Below are positions 12,318-26,321 of a DNA stretch of 64,000 bases, one piece after another. The stretch is from Terebella lapidaria (taxonomy: Eukaryota > Annelida > Polychaeta > Terebellida > Terebellidae), in NCBI GenBank assembly GCA_949152475.1, contig OX424562.1, forward strand, positions 25,110,209 through 25,174,208, given 5' to 3'. How positions within the stretch are numbered: the stretch's first letter is position 1; each line of letters starts with the position of its first letter. Position numbers and translations under genes: made by a program. The notes beneath the pieces were generated by a model. The model had not been told where the DNA came from, made no database searches, and worked only from the letters and a program-made list of their open reading frames with translations.

Positions 12318-15300
12318 ATGGAATATCCACGTACCCCAAGTCCCCCGCCACCTCCCCCCGCCACACCTCCCGAGGTCCTGGAGCCCATGGACCTGAGCAG
12401 TGAGCGACCCTTCCCCAACATGCCCGGCCGTGGCGAGTCCCCGACCGATCCGGACGGCTATGACGAGCCCCAGCATTCTACGGAGGGCTTCAAGCAGAAT
12501 CACGTCAGCAACGTCATCCTGCGCGGGATCCCCATCGTCAGCCTCTTCATCGACGGCTTAGAGCGGCTCTGCCTCGCACAGATCTCCAACACTCTCCTGA
12601 AGAACTTCAGCTATAACGAGATTCACAATCGGCGCGTGGCCCTGGGGATCACGTGCGTGCAGTGTACCCCAGTACAGCTGGAGATCCTCCGCCGTGCAGG
12701 CGCCATGCCCATCTCCTCCCGTCGCTGTGGGATGATCACCAAACGCGAGGCCGAGAGACTCGTCAAGTCCTTCCTCGAGGAACACGCCCCGCCCAAACTC
12801 CCGGACAACTTCGCCTTCAAGGTGGTCCACACGTGCGGCTGGGGCAGTAAAGGCAGCTTCATCCCATCCCGATACAACAGCTCTAGAGCCAAGTGCATCA
12901 AGTGCACCTACTGTAACCTCTACTTCTCGCCAAACAAGTTCATCTTTCACTACCACCGCACGCCCGATGCCAAGTATCGGCACCCGGACGCCGCCAACTT
13001 CAACTCGTGGCGCCGACACCTTGACCTCGACTACGACGGCAAGACGGACGACCTGACACACGCCTGGGAGGACGTCAAAGCCATGTTCAACGGCGGGAGT
13101 CGCAAGCGGATCGTGTCGTCTTCAGGCCGGAGCATCTCCGTGGGTCCCCGCGAGGGCGAGAAGAGACCTCGGATGTCGATGGAGCGACAGAGCATCCCAA
13201 AGATGACTCACGGCAACCCAAACTGTTCAATGTTCCCGCAAGTCAACAATGTTCCCAACATTTTCCCGCCCCAGACCCCGTACCCAAACTTCCCAATGAT
13301 GCACAATGACATGGACTCTATGAACAGCGACGCCAGGCGCATGTGTGTACCAGATCTGTGGCGACCGAAAAACACTATGCCATATTACAACCCTCTAGGT
13401 ATCATGTGGGCCAAGAACTTTGGCTTCTGTCCACCCGGTCAGAACTCCGCGGCAAAACCAGACCCGATGCGGGATCCGGCCATGCACATGCCTAACCTTC
13501 TAATGGACATGAACGGGAACAAACCTTCGGTGCAGAAGTCCCCAAACTCCAAGTCATATAATAACAAGGGAGCCGGGCAGAGGAACTCGGCTTTCAGACC
13601 CGTCGGGAACTTTATGGCCAGCCCAACGATGTGCCCGGGGCCCGAAGAGTTCCTTTCGCTTGGTCGATCGCTGACGTCGGCCACGTCCGCGGCGGATCAC
13701 AGCGACGACTTCTCGGAGAACCTGTGCGATGAGGACGATGATGACGACGAGGAGGAGGACATTGACATTGACGTCGAGGACGCCAGGGCGCCGGACTCCG
13801 AGTGCAGCCGGGACCCGTACGACGACCACGTGGTTCACGGCTCGCCTGCCGCGTGTACCGAAGGAGCGAGGACAAGCAACACGGTCTCGGACGGCGTGAC
13901 TGAGTCCACGACCGCGGCACCACAGCAGCCACAAGCCACCGTCAGCCCACCGGCCGCCAAACCTGATCGTGTCACCACTTTCACCATAGACAGGCTCTTT
14001 CAAAACCAGGTCAGAAATGAACCCGCTTGCTTGAAAGATTTTTGACATTCAAATTGTTATAATAAAACCTTAATTTGCGGAAATTACCGGAATTTATCTT
14101 TTATCGTGCACGTTACGCGCATCCAACCCATCAGTTTGTCTCCATTCGATTCAAACAACTGTTATTTGTCTTCTCTCTGTAAACGAAGGGTCCCTCTGAT
14201 GGACAAATTGCTACTCAAGTAATGTGGTTTACCCGGGGTGACTGATACGTTTGTTCTATTGTCTGTGGGAGACAAGTGTGATAGTTTTCAGTCTCCAACA
14301 ATCTCCATTAGTTCTGTTCCGGGTAATCCCTGTAAATTGTCCAGATTATAGAGCTGTCAAAGCTATTAATGCACCGTGAGTTCTGACTGATACCATAATT
14401 AATTTATTCAGGTAAGCAGCTAAAGAGAACGGAAAGCAATCAAATTGATCACCATGTTCTTTTGGCCGCTTGAAGGGGCGACAATAGGGCGATAATCGCT
14501 AATAAGCATAGTCACTGGCTCTCCATGGCCGCGGTGCATACATTCAGGCAGGCAATGTGAATGTCTCCGCGCGAGTCTCTGTTCTCTTGGGGCATAGACA
14601 AGGTGGACATTTGGTGTCGGCGTGGGGGTTCTGCAATCTTACACTAGAGACATGCTTTTAGATGCTCTGTAATCATTTAAAACGCTGAGCGACTGCACGA
14701 GTAGGCCTAAGGTTGAAGAACTCCCTGCATTGCTTTAGACACGTGTCTTCACATAGTATTTGAAATATTCTGAAAGGGACAATGACCGCATCCGGTGGGC
14801 GATAATTGGGTATCGATCGTCACTCAATTCAACAAAAGTTGTTCCACGTTGGAAAGCTCGCGGTTACCTGTTATTATTTCCTGTCATTTCCTACGTAAGA
14901 TGCTAAGTCCTGTAGGTAATTTCTAGCCAATGACATCAAACGCTTCAGTGACAGTAATCTGGTTCAAGTTGACGACTTGAGACCATCTCCCCGACGGACA
15001 CGGTTGGCCAGTAATTGCTTGCACATCAAACGTGCATGCAGCTTCTGTGAATACTAGATAAGCTTCGAAAACATTTTGCAAATCGGACGAAGATGATCCA
15101 AAATTGATAAATTCTCATAAGCTAAAAGTTCTGAAGGTGATCAGCAGTCACCGAGCGATGTGACCCCCTCCCCCCAAAAATCTCACGTCTACAAAATGCC
15201 CAACTTGCCTGGGAATGTCTTAATTATCGGTCTGCATAATTAATCAGTTTTTATTAAGTGGGAAACAGACAGGTTTTATGCTCGAACAACGGCAAACATG

Positions 15301-18300
15301 TTTACCGGGCGTCGGACAAAAGTTGCTGGATGGCGGTCCATCATCCCGCCAAAACAACAGCGCGCTTTCCGCGACAACCGATACACGCGCCGGACACTGT
15401 TTGCGTTCGATGAAAGTTTGATGTAACTGCGCGCGGCGCTTTGTACCGTATGTTGCACGCCTCGCCGGGTTTTACTTGGGTGCTATTTGTCCATTATCCA
15501 CACTCCATAGGTGCAACAATGACGGAACAGCCAGACCAACAATCACTTTCTATAACGGGTTTACCTGTAATGTAGATTTGCATCACGAGATAGAATTAAG
15601 CCCGTTAAATGTATTTATGTAGTAAGGTAGGGTCAGCGCGACTGGAGTGTGCCCTCCAGGATCTGAATACCGCGTTACAAAGATACGTGGTCCGTCCGTG
15701 GGCGATAATACAGAACCCCCCTATATCGTGTAACAATGCACGACCATTAACGATGTTAGTTTAACGCCAGCGTAGCTTTGAGCGATGTATGGCACAATTA
15801 GTTTGCGACTACACGGCTGTTTGCCTGGCATTTGATGACAACGTGATTATTTACTGAAGCTGCGAGTTATCGGCTTTATCCCGAGTAATTGTCCATGCTT
15901 AATTCGGCAATAAAAGGCCAAATAAAACGAATATCAATTATTAACTGGACAATTCGCCTTTTTTTCACCACTTGTAACATGTTTTGGATTATCCTTATCC
16001 AGTCGGCTAGAGCCAAGCTTTAGGTACAAGTATAAGCTATATGAACCTGTCGAACAAAATTTCACTGACTGGTGCAGCGCATCCACGACAATCCACTGGC
16101 GTCCAAACGCATGTCATTTAAATATTAAATTGAATACATACCTCATTATATACTCTCTAAAATATATTGGAAAGTCGGTCAACAAAGAACAATTAGGAAA
16201 TGCAACCACATATATCATAATTATTAGCATCACTGTTCTTTGCGCGCAGAGAACTAACGATTACTCATTTATATAAAGAAATCCAAACCAGCATTTATTG
16301 CATCTAGATCAATTGACACAACGCAAATCCAAGACTAACAACAGCGTAATTAAATGTCCCCCATTATCTGCCAGCCAGCTATGACGCCTATGGACATTAC
16401 CGTTTGGCACCACGCTAGTGTCACGAGAGGCTATTTGACCTTTGACCCGAATGGCACCCATAGGTCCACGCCAGTCAAATGATGACCGCCTGACATTTGA
16501 TTTCACCAGCGATCAAAACACGAACAAGAAACGACGGCTTATTTATTATGATTGCTGCCTTGTGGCCAATAATTAGCCACTGATGTCACTCACGACGTTC
16601 TAAAGTGTGTCCGGAGAATGTTGTGGAAATTTGGCACAAACAAATTGATGGGATTCAAAAGGAATGATAATGGTGAAGGATTATTTAGAGTCGCATAGTG
16701 GAAAAACGCTTTTATATTCTTTAGGTATCTAGATAATGTGTTTGGACTTTTTGGAGGATGCAATTATTAACTTTTATCAACTGCATACACGTATACGTTC
16801 GTATAGGCCTACTATCTTACCAAATGTATATGCCTGAACTGTACTGCATGGGTGTATTTACGTGAATGAAAGATATAAATATGCAGTTAGCTAGTTCCGA
16901 CCGATGATTTCTTTATCACAATCTTTTAAATACAAACAAAGGATCCCGACCAAGTCACGTCTAAAAGAAGAAAGTCTGACAATGGACTGACACTGGTTCC
17001 CCATGAATATTCTAATCCTGTATTCTTCAACTTTCCGCTTGTTTCGTGTGAAGTGTGTTGTATTGTAAGCTTACAGTTGCTGTTTTGTAACGGTTTCTGT
17101 CCTCAGGCCAACACCGTACTGGATTCCAACCTGTGGTTTTGTCCCTCATTTACTTATTCAGTCCACAAGTAATTTTGTCCACCCGCCGGAGAACACGTCG
17201 TAGGTGTCTACATCTATATTTGAAAACTTCTCATGTGAGCAACTAAATCCAGCTTAACAATTATTAATTGACGATGCGGTTGCCATAAAAGCAGGGACAA
17301 AACGCAGAGGTGGTTCAAGAAAGTGCAGTCTCGCTCTGTTGCCTAAACATCGAAATTCTGAATTGTTTAACGGACTGCTTGAAAGCGGCTAACTTCTCTT
17401 GTGTACTTACTACTTACATGAATGAACCACGCCAGGAAGTGTAAATTATTTAGACACTAATGGGAAAAAGAAGTGAAAATATTGCGTTCCTTCTCTTGTG
17501 ATATAATCTAAGGCATGCCTGGTGGAAACCGCGTCTGTGATTAAAAATAGATCGTTGTGAACAATTATATAAAGGACGGTGATTTACATACAAGAAACGC
17601 GGGACAGAAGATCGGGAAGACAATATTGTTCTTGGCAGTGAATTATGGATCAATGGCTTATCTGTGTTGCAATACGAAGAATATAATGTATACGTGTAGT
17701 ATCCCGTTCACAATATGAGAACGCATGGTCACTACATGCAGACATTGAAGTAGGACCTATACCTTCTCTTTCCTTCCCTGTCTTAAATCTTGATTCCAAG
17801 TCTGATTTGCCACAAAAAAACTAATATAAGCTCATTGAAGTCTACATGAAACAAAATCATTTTGCGACAAAAATACGATCTAATAAAATATGTATCTTAT
17901 TTCAGTGTCATCTGATATCTGAGACGTAAGCTTATTCAATTGTTAACGTAACACCCAAGTCCAATCAAAACTGGACGTTTTATGAATAATTCATAGCAAT
18001 TACTCGACGCCGTTGTCATCAGACGACTTTACATATTTAACAGTTCGTACCCAGTTAGTGAAGCCTACAAGCCAGAAAAACGACGGGGAAAAAATAAAGG
18101 CAATTTTGAAATAAGCGGTGTTTCTTAATAGCATGGAAAGTCAATTAATGTAAGCGGACACAGACGTTAGTGGCCAGTGTAATTGGACCCAGACGACATC
18201 TCTGTCCGTCACCGGTCCCTTGTTGCTCGTTCCCGCCTTCTCGTACCCAGCGACATTCGGCCCAGCCTTGCGCCCGACACGTACCATGACAATCTCGTCA

Positions 18301-19418
18301 CCCGCCAAATCTGCAATGATTATCGCACTCTGGGTGGTTAACCTGGAGTTTTCCGGGGCCGGGAACAGCAGTCGAGGGACGTGGTTTGTCCCGTCACCTG
18401 ACGCGGGCCACGTGCGCGGCGTCCATTCGCTGACGGCGCGTGTTCCCATGACGACGGCCGCAATGACCGCGGACGGTCGGTCTGTTCTCCGGCGGTACTA
18501 AGTCACTCGCGCTCGCTATTAGTGGCCAGATTAAAAGCAAATTGCCTGGAATTAATGGACTCTACGGTGACGATTTGCTGTGTGATTAGAATAAAGTGAT
18601 AGAGAAAAGCGTCCTGAACTAGACTGCTGTTCCCTTGGGAGTTTTCAGCTCTTTAAGTTTTGCTCCGAGTGGATAGGCCTTCAGAAGTTAGAAAACGACC
18701 AGATGAACAAGAACCACCAAAAAGGAATGAAATTTGCACACTTGTACGGAATGTATATCCTGTACATGACTTGGTTATCAGAATTATATTTTGATGAAAT
18801 CACTGGTGACTGATGACTTAGTGACTGATTGCTAATCAGGTTGATAATCAATACATGTGTAATTCTTACATATGTAATGCTGCTTTATCCTTTGGTATTG
18901 GGGTACACCAGTTACTAAAGACTAAGAAAAAAATACGGTATAATGAAGTCGAGTTTGTCAATACAAGTATTTCATGGAAAAAAATACCATACTGCGTGGT
19001 GATAACTTCCACTGAATATAGTGGACACCTACAACGTGAAGAGATACTGCAGAATAATTTGTGTGAACTGTTTCACAATAATATCATTCATATAAGTAGG
19101 CCTATAGTTAAGCCTCTGTTGCACGCCTCAATATCTCTTTCCTGGATTCTCAACCACTTGTGTGTTTACTGTACTTGCAGGTGTCTGACACTGACAAGGC
19201 ATCACCAGAGCCTCCCATGATGACACCACCTGAGCCACTCACGGACTGCCCTCCCGTGTCGGACCCCGGGGCCGGCTCCATGGCAATGCAACGGGCTAAT
19301 CAACAGGAAATGCGTCATGGTCAGTTCTAAAACTTATTCATGAACTGGACATATTGTTTGAGAGAAAGAACTCTTTTTCGCCATATTCTGTTGTGGCTTT
19401 AGTTCTAAAGACCGCCTA

Positions 19419-19469
<51 letters not shown>

Positions 19470-20113
19470 CCACGATAAATTCTTTGTATTTGTACAGACG
19501 ACAACAAACCCGCACCGATTGCGACACCCGGGTGTTCTGCACACCAGTCGCTTGATGGCGCCACTGAGGAAAACTCCGATCAAGATCTGGGCTACATTCT
19601 CCAACTCTCAAAAGGTGATAGTTCTGAAATAAAAACCTTAAGCAGTTGATCCATTGAAACCTTCATTCACACCATATAGAAAACAAATTATATTTGTTCA
19701 TAAAAGTGATATATTTTGTAATTTTACAGAACAGTTACAAAGTGAACTTCTGAAGATGTTAGGTGTGAAACAAAAAGGCGTCCCACTTCCCGAGGTAAAT
19801 GCCCTGGTTACTATATCTAGTTGCTGTCAAATATCATGATTTCATGAATAAACATGTCAACGAACACGAATATTTATTTTCATTATGCAGTTTTATAAAA
19901 TGCATCTTGTATTGTTGCATTTCCAGAACGCTGTGGTTTGAAGGCCTGACATGTTATAATCTACAAAGTCTGATCGATAGGAAAAGGTTTGTGTCAAACA
20001 TGTATTATTTTTGACGATCAAAGTGATACCAGTGCCATAACATGAGCTATATTTAATATTTGCTCCCTGTATATTTTCAGAATTCACCGACCACGACACA
20101 AAAAGAACTGTAG
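12318..20113 (+). CDS. SKOR: SKI-family transcriptional corepressor (SKOR/Fussel/CORL)
   Basis: Nuclear corepressor of the Ski/Sno family, SKOR branch, whose known members act in neurons and in TGF-beta/BMP-Smad signalling. Coding exons are 12318-14009, 19181-19319, 19498-19614, 19730-19794 and 20081-20113; all junctions are GT-AG and phase-matched, giving about 680 residues. The DACH/Ski domain spans about residues 63-157, including GITCVQCTPVQLEILRRAGA, close to vertebrate SKOR. The SAND-like Smad4-binding domain spans about 165-258, with likely zinc ligands C173, C193, C196, C199 and H211. A PMDLS motif at 23-27 fits the CtBP-binding consensus PxDLS. The tail has an acidic run (about 475-490), and the short downstream exons give a helical segment. 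The ATG at 12318 is the first after an in-frame TGA at 12279. A rival last exon at 19927 would end after four residues (NAVV). Assignment to SKOR is firm; the C-terminal exons are inferred from splice sites and phase. Confidence 0.93.
14010..19180 (+). other. Large intron of SKOR gene
   Basis: A 5.2 kb intron between the main exon and the small 3' exons. The donor is CAG then gtcaga, the acceptor tgtacttgcag. Exonisation of the donor reads on for 11 codons to a TGA at 14043, a possible retained-intron end. There are no recognisable transposons. GC-rich islands occur at about 15270-15480 and 18160-18500; the latter is open on both strands for about 90 codons but shows no domain. They could be enhancers, but no motif grammar is strong enough to call them. 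Confidence 0.6.
19424..19466. repeat. TA microsatellite
   Basis: An uninterrupted TA run of about 43 bases, ending 31 bases before the acceptor of SKOR coding exon 3 (19498). It occupies the branch-point/polypyrimidine neighbourhood. Confidence 0.95.
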
Positions 20114-21290
20114 ACCATCTCACTTCAAGTGTTGTAAAGAAAACGTGGTAAATTAAAAGTTTGTTTTCTCACATGGTTTTCGTCGGTAATAAATCTAAGT
20201 TACATGTTGGGTGTCAACATTACCTACACCACCATGTGCACAGTATTATCACTTGGTATTATCGTTGTGACGCTTTTTGTCAGTTTTGAAAATATTATCA
20301 TTCACAGAGCATTGCAGAGTACTCATATATTACACCATAATTTTGTGTAAATAAGATAGCTGTATATACATGTATATACATGTACGATATATATATATAT
20401 ATATTGCTGTGGATATATGTAAATTTTTATACAAATGTACAAAACTCTTTCAATGTCTACTGTTGTTAACATCACCAGGTCATCAATTAAATACCAGTAT
20501 ACAAAATTGAAAATTGGACTATTATTCGTGGAAGCGAGATACTATCTCATGAAAATGCGGTAATAACTCATTAAAACAAGATTTTAATGGTGACTAGCAT
20601 GACCCCCAAGTACTGTTAATTGGTGTTTGTGTAACACATTGTGTTGCACGAAGTGTGTGACAAAATTGTGAAGACACAGTTCACTTTCATGGTGACACAT
20701 TGACAGTGCATGTTAACAGTGATATGATTTATGTAAGTGGTAGCACGCATTCCATGGTCGTCGCAACATTGTGTTCATGTGTGGAATATGGGAAATAGCA
20801 CCCAAATTATCCAATAACTGAATACAATACAGTCTTATCAGTGCATGCGATTGGATTTAAGCAGACCCTTATGTGATGCAAATGTGTTTTAGCGGGGAGC
20901 TATTGAATTCCGCTATATTGATTGTTGAACAACTGTCTTTACAAGACGTTAACACAACATTCCTTTTCTGTAACTACAGTACTTGGTCGTTACACTAATC
21001 AATATATGGCTATTGTATATTTTATATGTGAAAATATACCTAATGTTTTTGTGGAAATGCCATGTCAATGTATCAGTGTTTATATTGGCGTTTAAGCTGG
21101 TCTTATGATGTATTTCAACATATTTTGTGATATATATGTTTATTTTTCTTTTGTTGAGAGGTTCAGTTTGACATTTTTTATATTTATTATTGTCGAATAC
21201 TTCAGTTTTTTATGCGCTTAGTCGGCCCATTGACAATACTTTATATGTAATATGTGTTTCACTATAAATAAAAAAAGTCGTTGTTCGTTT
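20114..21290 (+). other. Likely 3' UTR of SKOR gene
   Basis: AT-rich, non-coding, with several TATA/TGTA-rich patches. It follows the stop codon at 20111-20113 and runs to a canonical poly(A) signal at 21267-21272. No other gene intervenes. Confidence 0.55.
21267..21272 (+). terminator. Poly(A) signal
   Basis: AATAAA, followed by a T-rich and GT-rich stretch (gtcgttgttcgttt, then gtgtgtttgtt), as expected of a cleavage/polyadenylation site. It would end the SKOR transcript. Confidence 0.6.
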
Positions 21291-24200
21291 AATATCCCTG
21301 CGTGTGTTTGTTATTCGAATGAAACGGAAGCAAATAGATATTAGGACTGCCAGCATCGATTCATGCTCAAGGTTTGCTTTGCCAAAACAAAAGGGTGTTT
21401 TTTTAATTCAAAACAGTTTAGAATATCAATTTATATATGTACACATGCAACGGTTACCTTGTTTATTCAATTGACTATTTTTATTAAAGACAATAATAGA
21501 CTTAACTAGTGAAATTCATATTAACTTATTCAATAATAGTACTCTATTTTGTAAAAACTCCCAGCTCTATATTACTTGTGCACACATTCAGCATGTTCAG
21601 TGTGGTTTGTTTTCGAATTGCATCACTGACCTCAAACTGGACATTTCACGTTGTTTTAATAACTCATTACCTTATTATTATTTAATATATCTTTACGAAA
21701 ACAATTAGTTTCGTTTCTGAGCATTGATCAACAATCTTCAATATCGAAGCAATGCATGTAGAATTACCACCCCTAGAGCGTTCACACCCCGTATTTGACG
21801 AAACAGCTGATCATTTCGTCACAAAATGTGTCAATCGGCCTTCTTGGTCGCTATGGCAACTAAAATCGATAGCTGTCGTGATCTTACCATAAAACATGTC
21901 CACATAAAATATTATCAGAACCGGTTCAGATTTACAACCTCTAGAGCGCTCGCAAGAGAGTGTCTGCGGCGGACGCGGCGCGACGATTGCAAATCCATAG
22001 TATCCGCCGAACTTTGTTCGGTGGATACAATCATAGAAACAATAAAAATGAAGTAATACACGGACATTCATACAGCAAGAACATTATCACGACTGTGTTA
22101 TAAATGTCCCTATCCATCTCCAAGCAGATGTAATATGAATTAAATACACAATATGGACGGTAATCATATTCAAAAGGGAGTACGTAAGGATACGAAACAT
22201 ACGGTCTGATATGGCGCAGGGCTTTTAAGATTTCCATAATTCAGCGATTTTCCTTAGCGGTGATATTGGAAACTACACAGGCGGATGTATCAATGATAGA
22301 TGCATTCCGCGTGTAAATACCGGTACACAGAGAGACTGGCTGGGTTTGTAACAGGGATGAGCCAGGGATGAGCTGCGGTATAAATATAATTGTTTATATG
22401 ACAGTGAAATGATGGATTGTTCTTTTCTCTCTGCAGCTATAAATACATTTGTTTAGAAACATAAACTCTGTAGTTATGTGAATTGTCATAAAATCCAAAA
22501 ACACCCTTCCGTCAGAATTCCAAAATTCATAGTATTCAATGACAAAACAGTTTATACAGATCTGGATTTCGTGAGCAGATTTCCTTCAAATTCCACAACA
22601 GTATGACTGAGATCCTTGCAACCGACCGACAAATTACTTTAATACCGCTTCATGAGTTAGTTATATTTTCCATGATTCGTTACTGTAAGGTAGCACTTGC
22701 AGTAATGCTAGTGAAACGATAGTGAAACAACTATATCCATAGTCCCTAAAACATCATGCAATCTACGTATGCCATTTTAAACAGTGTGTCTTAAGGCGTT
22801 ACCCTGAGTTTAGTATTCCATGTGATCTTGGCCACCAAGAACATTCACCACAAAACACTATTCATAAGTTTTGGCTCCAAAGCAAAATTGCAATATTTTC
22901 AGTGTGGGAGCACTCATGTGCAAAGGCGGGTTCAACCTAACCAGAAGATGCACCATACGGGATTTTCTATGTGCTCCTGATAATAGATGTAGATTCTACA
23001 TCGAAGTCTGCTGTGCTCACGGGTTTTGTTTCCAAATGCAAAATTTCACACACATTTTGGTGCATACACCTCGGTAACATTGAGTTTAGGCACTCAACCT
23101 ATCTTTGGTCAAGTTCCTCTCCTGTGACATCCTAGAAGCCTCAGATCAGAACTCCGATTGTTATTCCTCAAAACATAAGTTCATATATTTTGTTGCTGAC
23201 AGAGATATATGAAAACTCGGATTTGAGCTCCCAAGGTCATATCAGGTCAAGTTCGAGGTCACCCAAAGATACAACATATATATGACTTCCTATACGTTCA
23301 AAATATTAGAGTAATCATACATATTACCGATATAACGAACTAAAACCTAAAAGCGTGATGCATCGTTAGATCCATGTGTTTCCATCGTGTTGTAAGTTAT
23401 TTTATTAAGAAGTTTTTTTTAATGTAACGAGAATAAATGCATTCTCTGCGTAGAAAACCCCTCGTGGTAAACCAATTATACCCCCACGCTGTTTGTCCAA
23501 ATTCGTAATAACCATTTGCACGCTGATAATTGCATCAAGATTTCAACAATAAAGATATACGGATATCACTAACGTGCAAATCTGATAGGGTTTTGTGTTG
23601 TCTTTTGAAGGGGATAGTCAGTCCTTTGAACACGTGTAAAAGTCTTGTTTTACAGCGAATCTATTGGAGATTAACTCTAATAAACGCTTTAATTAGCTGG
23701 CGCCGACGACAAGACTATACCGATACGGACAGGAAACACCCCACAATGAAATGCGTCACACCTCCATTTAAGGAAGTCTAAAGAGGAACTATACTGTGTT
23801 AGTATTTGACGTATTTATCAAGTGGGAGTTGGAGGGTGGGTAGTGCTAATTTTAACAAGTTCGAATCTTGTAATCCAAGTACGTTTTTCGCAGTTTATGA
23901 AATACGCCTTCAACCTCTGAGGCCGGATTTTGTAACATATGGACCATCGTGTCTTGAAAATCATATTCATTGTGGGAACTGTGTACAAAAATGCCATTAT
24001 AGCAGCATAAATAGTCATAGTCATGCGGTATAAAAGGGTGATGTTGGGTCAAAAGGGAACTGGAATAGAAAATACTATTAGGTGAAATGTCATCAAGTAC
24101 ATAAGGATAAGCGGAATTATACATATGCTCGATACTAGATGCATACCATATAGTAGTACATCTTCCGGGAAGTGGAACTATGTACGATATACCATTGAAA

Positions 24201-26321
24201 TGTCAGAAAAAACATTCTTTGCACAATGGTGATTATGTTATTGTTGCAAAACTATATTGCTATGGCATTTAAAAGAAAGCAAGAAATCGCAAATAAGATA
24301 CACACGTGACCAGAAAGCCCGATACATGTACGTGCCATTGGAACGTTTTGAGACACCACGAAATCAATAAATGTTTGACTACATCATACAAGTAAGCGTC
24401 AGGCAATGTAGTAAAAAACATGTGTCGCCTCTTAGCAGTGCACAGCTCGATTCCAATGTAGGGAATGGGAAGTTTATTTGAGTTTATTTGTAGACATACA
24501 TACTGCAATTATAGCCACTGTTCTGTGAATAACAAGATCGGGGACTTTCCAGACTCAAAATGGAACAATCTCCAGACCCTTTCCAGACCCAGATCAATTC
24601 GAAACCCCTATGCACGATAGGTCGTTAATATAAATTTCAAATGCTACATAAACTTGACTTGTACGCTTAGGCTCTATTGTTCATAGTATTCGACTTGTAA
24701 AACAACATTCTGTGGGTGAAACATTTTGTCAAACTGCATCGAACGGGAAAGATCGCTATAAAATATATTTCCGCAAAGCATTGTGCACCCTGTTACCAGT
24801 ACAGAGTAGAAAATCGATTCAGAGAACAGCGGTGTTTTGACCACTCGTTCCCTTTTGCCTCTTTTCAATTGATTGTCATACCTAGGCTATATATATACTT
24901 CCATAAAAATTGTGTAGATTTGAAGAGATTCATAAATGCCCATTCGACCATGTTCAAAACTTCATGATCGCAAGTATACTGGGTACATCGGTTGATCAGA
25001 AGGGATCCGTTACTACGTGCACAAATATTTTTTGACAACCCCCCCCCCCCCACCCCCGACCATTATCACAATTTGAATGGTCGGCAATACGTCTTCATTC
25101 AAAATGACATCTTTCGGAACAGTGCTCAAGCCATGATGATATCAACAGGGGTCGGACCACTATTGATTCTCCCATAAGCGACCATTATGACATATACTCA
25201 TGTTGCACAAAAATGAGTTGGTAGATGCTGTTTGTTTTCGACACAGTAAAAGAACATTACAAGAAACATAACATAATCAACATTCGTGCAAATTCGCCTT
25301 TGCGAAAAAATTGTATCACTCCATACACAGAGGCACCCTCAAAAACTGACTGAATTTGGCACATTATGACATCACTCATGCTGTCATCCAAAATAAGTTC
25401 CCACAAGGTAAACAAACATATATGAACATGGTTCAATTCACCTATATCAATCAGAATATATCTTATTTCAAGCATAATATACTTCTGGACACCTAGCATC
25501 ATCCCTCTGCAAGAAATTACATCATTTCTGTACTCAAACTTACACTTCTATACTAGAACTTTTGTCATAAACGGCGGATGAATACATCAATTGTGGTCCG
25601 ACTCCAACAAGCCATCTCTGGACACGGAGTCGGGGAATTCCAGGGAAGCCGCTGTCTGATCGGTCAAATCTATCGAAGCACTCGCAATATTTTGCGGTTG
25701 TTAGGCATGAACAAAATTTGAGAACAATTCACAAAACAGGACTATATATATTTTTTTTAGTGATTGCCTCCATCTGCTTGTTGACACTAAATTTTTCAAA
25801 ACAAATGCTGCGGTATTATTGCAGGACCGGACCAACGCATCTATCCAAGGGCCGTTTTATCGTATTTGAGTATGTCGCCTAGTGATGGAGGCGACAATGA
25901 ATGAAAAACGGTTGCATTATGACAATACATCATGATGTTCTGAACACAACCATACCGCGGCAAGAGAAACCATTCATGTTTGTTGCTGAGCTAACTTTGG
26001 TGATCGTGAAATATCGAGTTTATGTATCAAATATATATCTTTATCAATATATCTGGTGTTCATCACAACACAATTTCATAGCGTTGAATACGATGGAATC
26101 TCATTTTACAGCTTATTTCTAAAGCTTTGTTCTCAAAGTTCAAATTCAAAGTATTTTCCATGATTGGAATATTACATAAAATCATTTTCATGTTGTAGAT
26201 AATCAACACAACGACACGTAAGTAATAGAAAATGTTCCCAATACGGAAATAATATGCACGGCAAAGAATGAGTACAATACAGATATACCTCCAAATTACC
26301 CTTGTACGGAAGACCGTTAGT
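21291..26321. other. AT-rich intergenic DNA without supported genes
   Basis: No frame longer than about 90 codons and no recognisable domain. Contents: an imperfect 13-bp-stem hairpin at 22000-22028, a poly-C run at 25039-25050, and scattered AGGTCA-like repeats near 23210-23265. Otherwise I see nothing. Confidence 0.5.

Noticed and set aside
12558-14048. Long minus-strand open frames (up to 167 codons) and a plus-strand frame at 12653
   Set aside because: They lie antisense to or out of frame with the GC-rich SKOR main exon, whose own translation matches the family closely; they are composition shadows.
24540-24550. GGGGACTTTCC, a perfect kappa-B consensus
   Set aside because: A lone site far from any gene start; one such match in 64 kb is not evidence of regulation.
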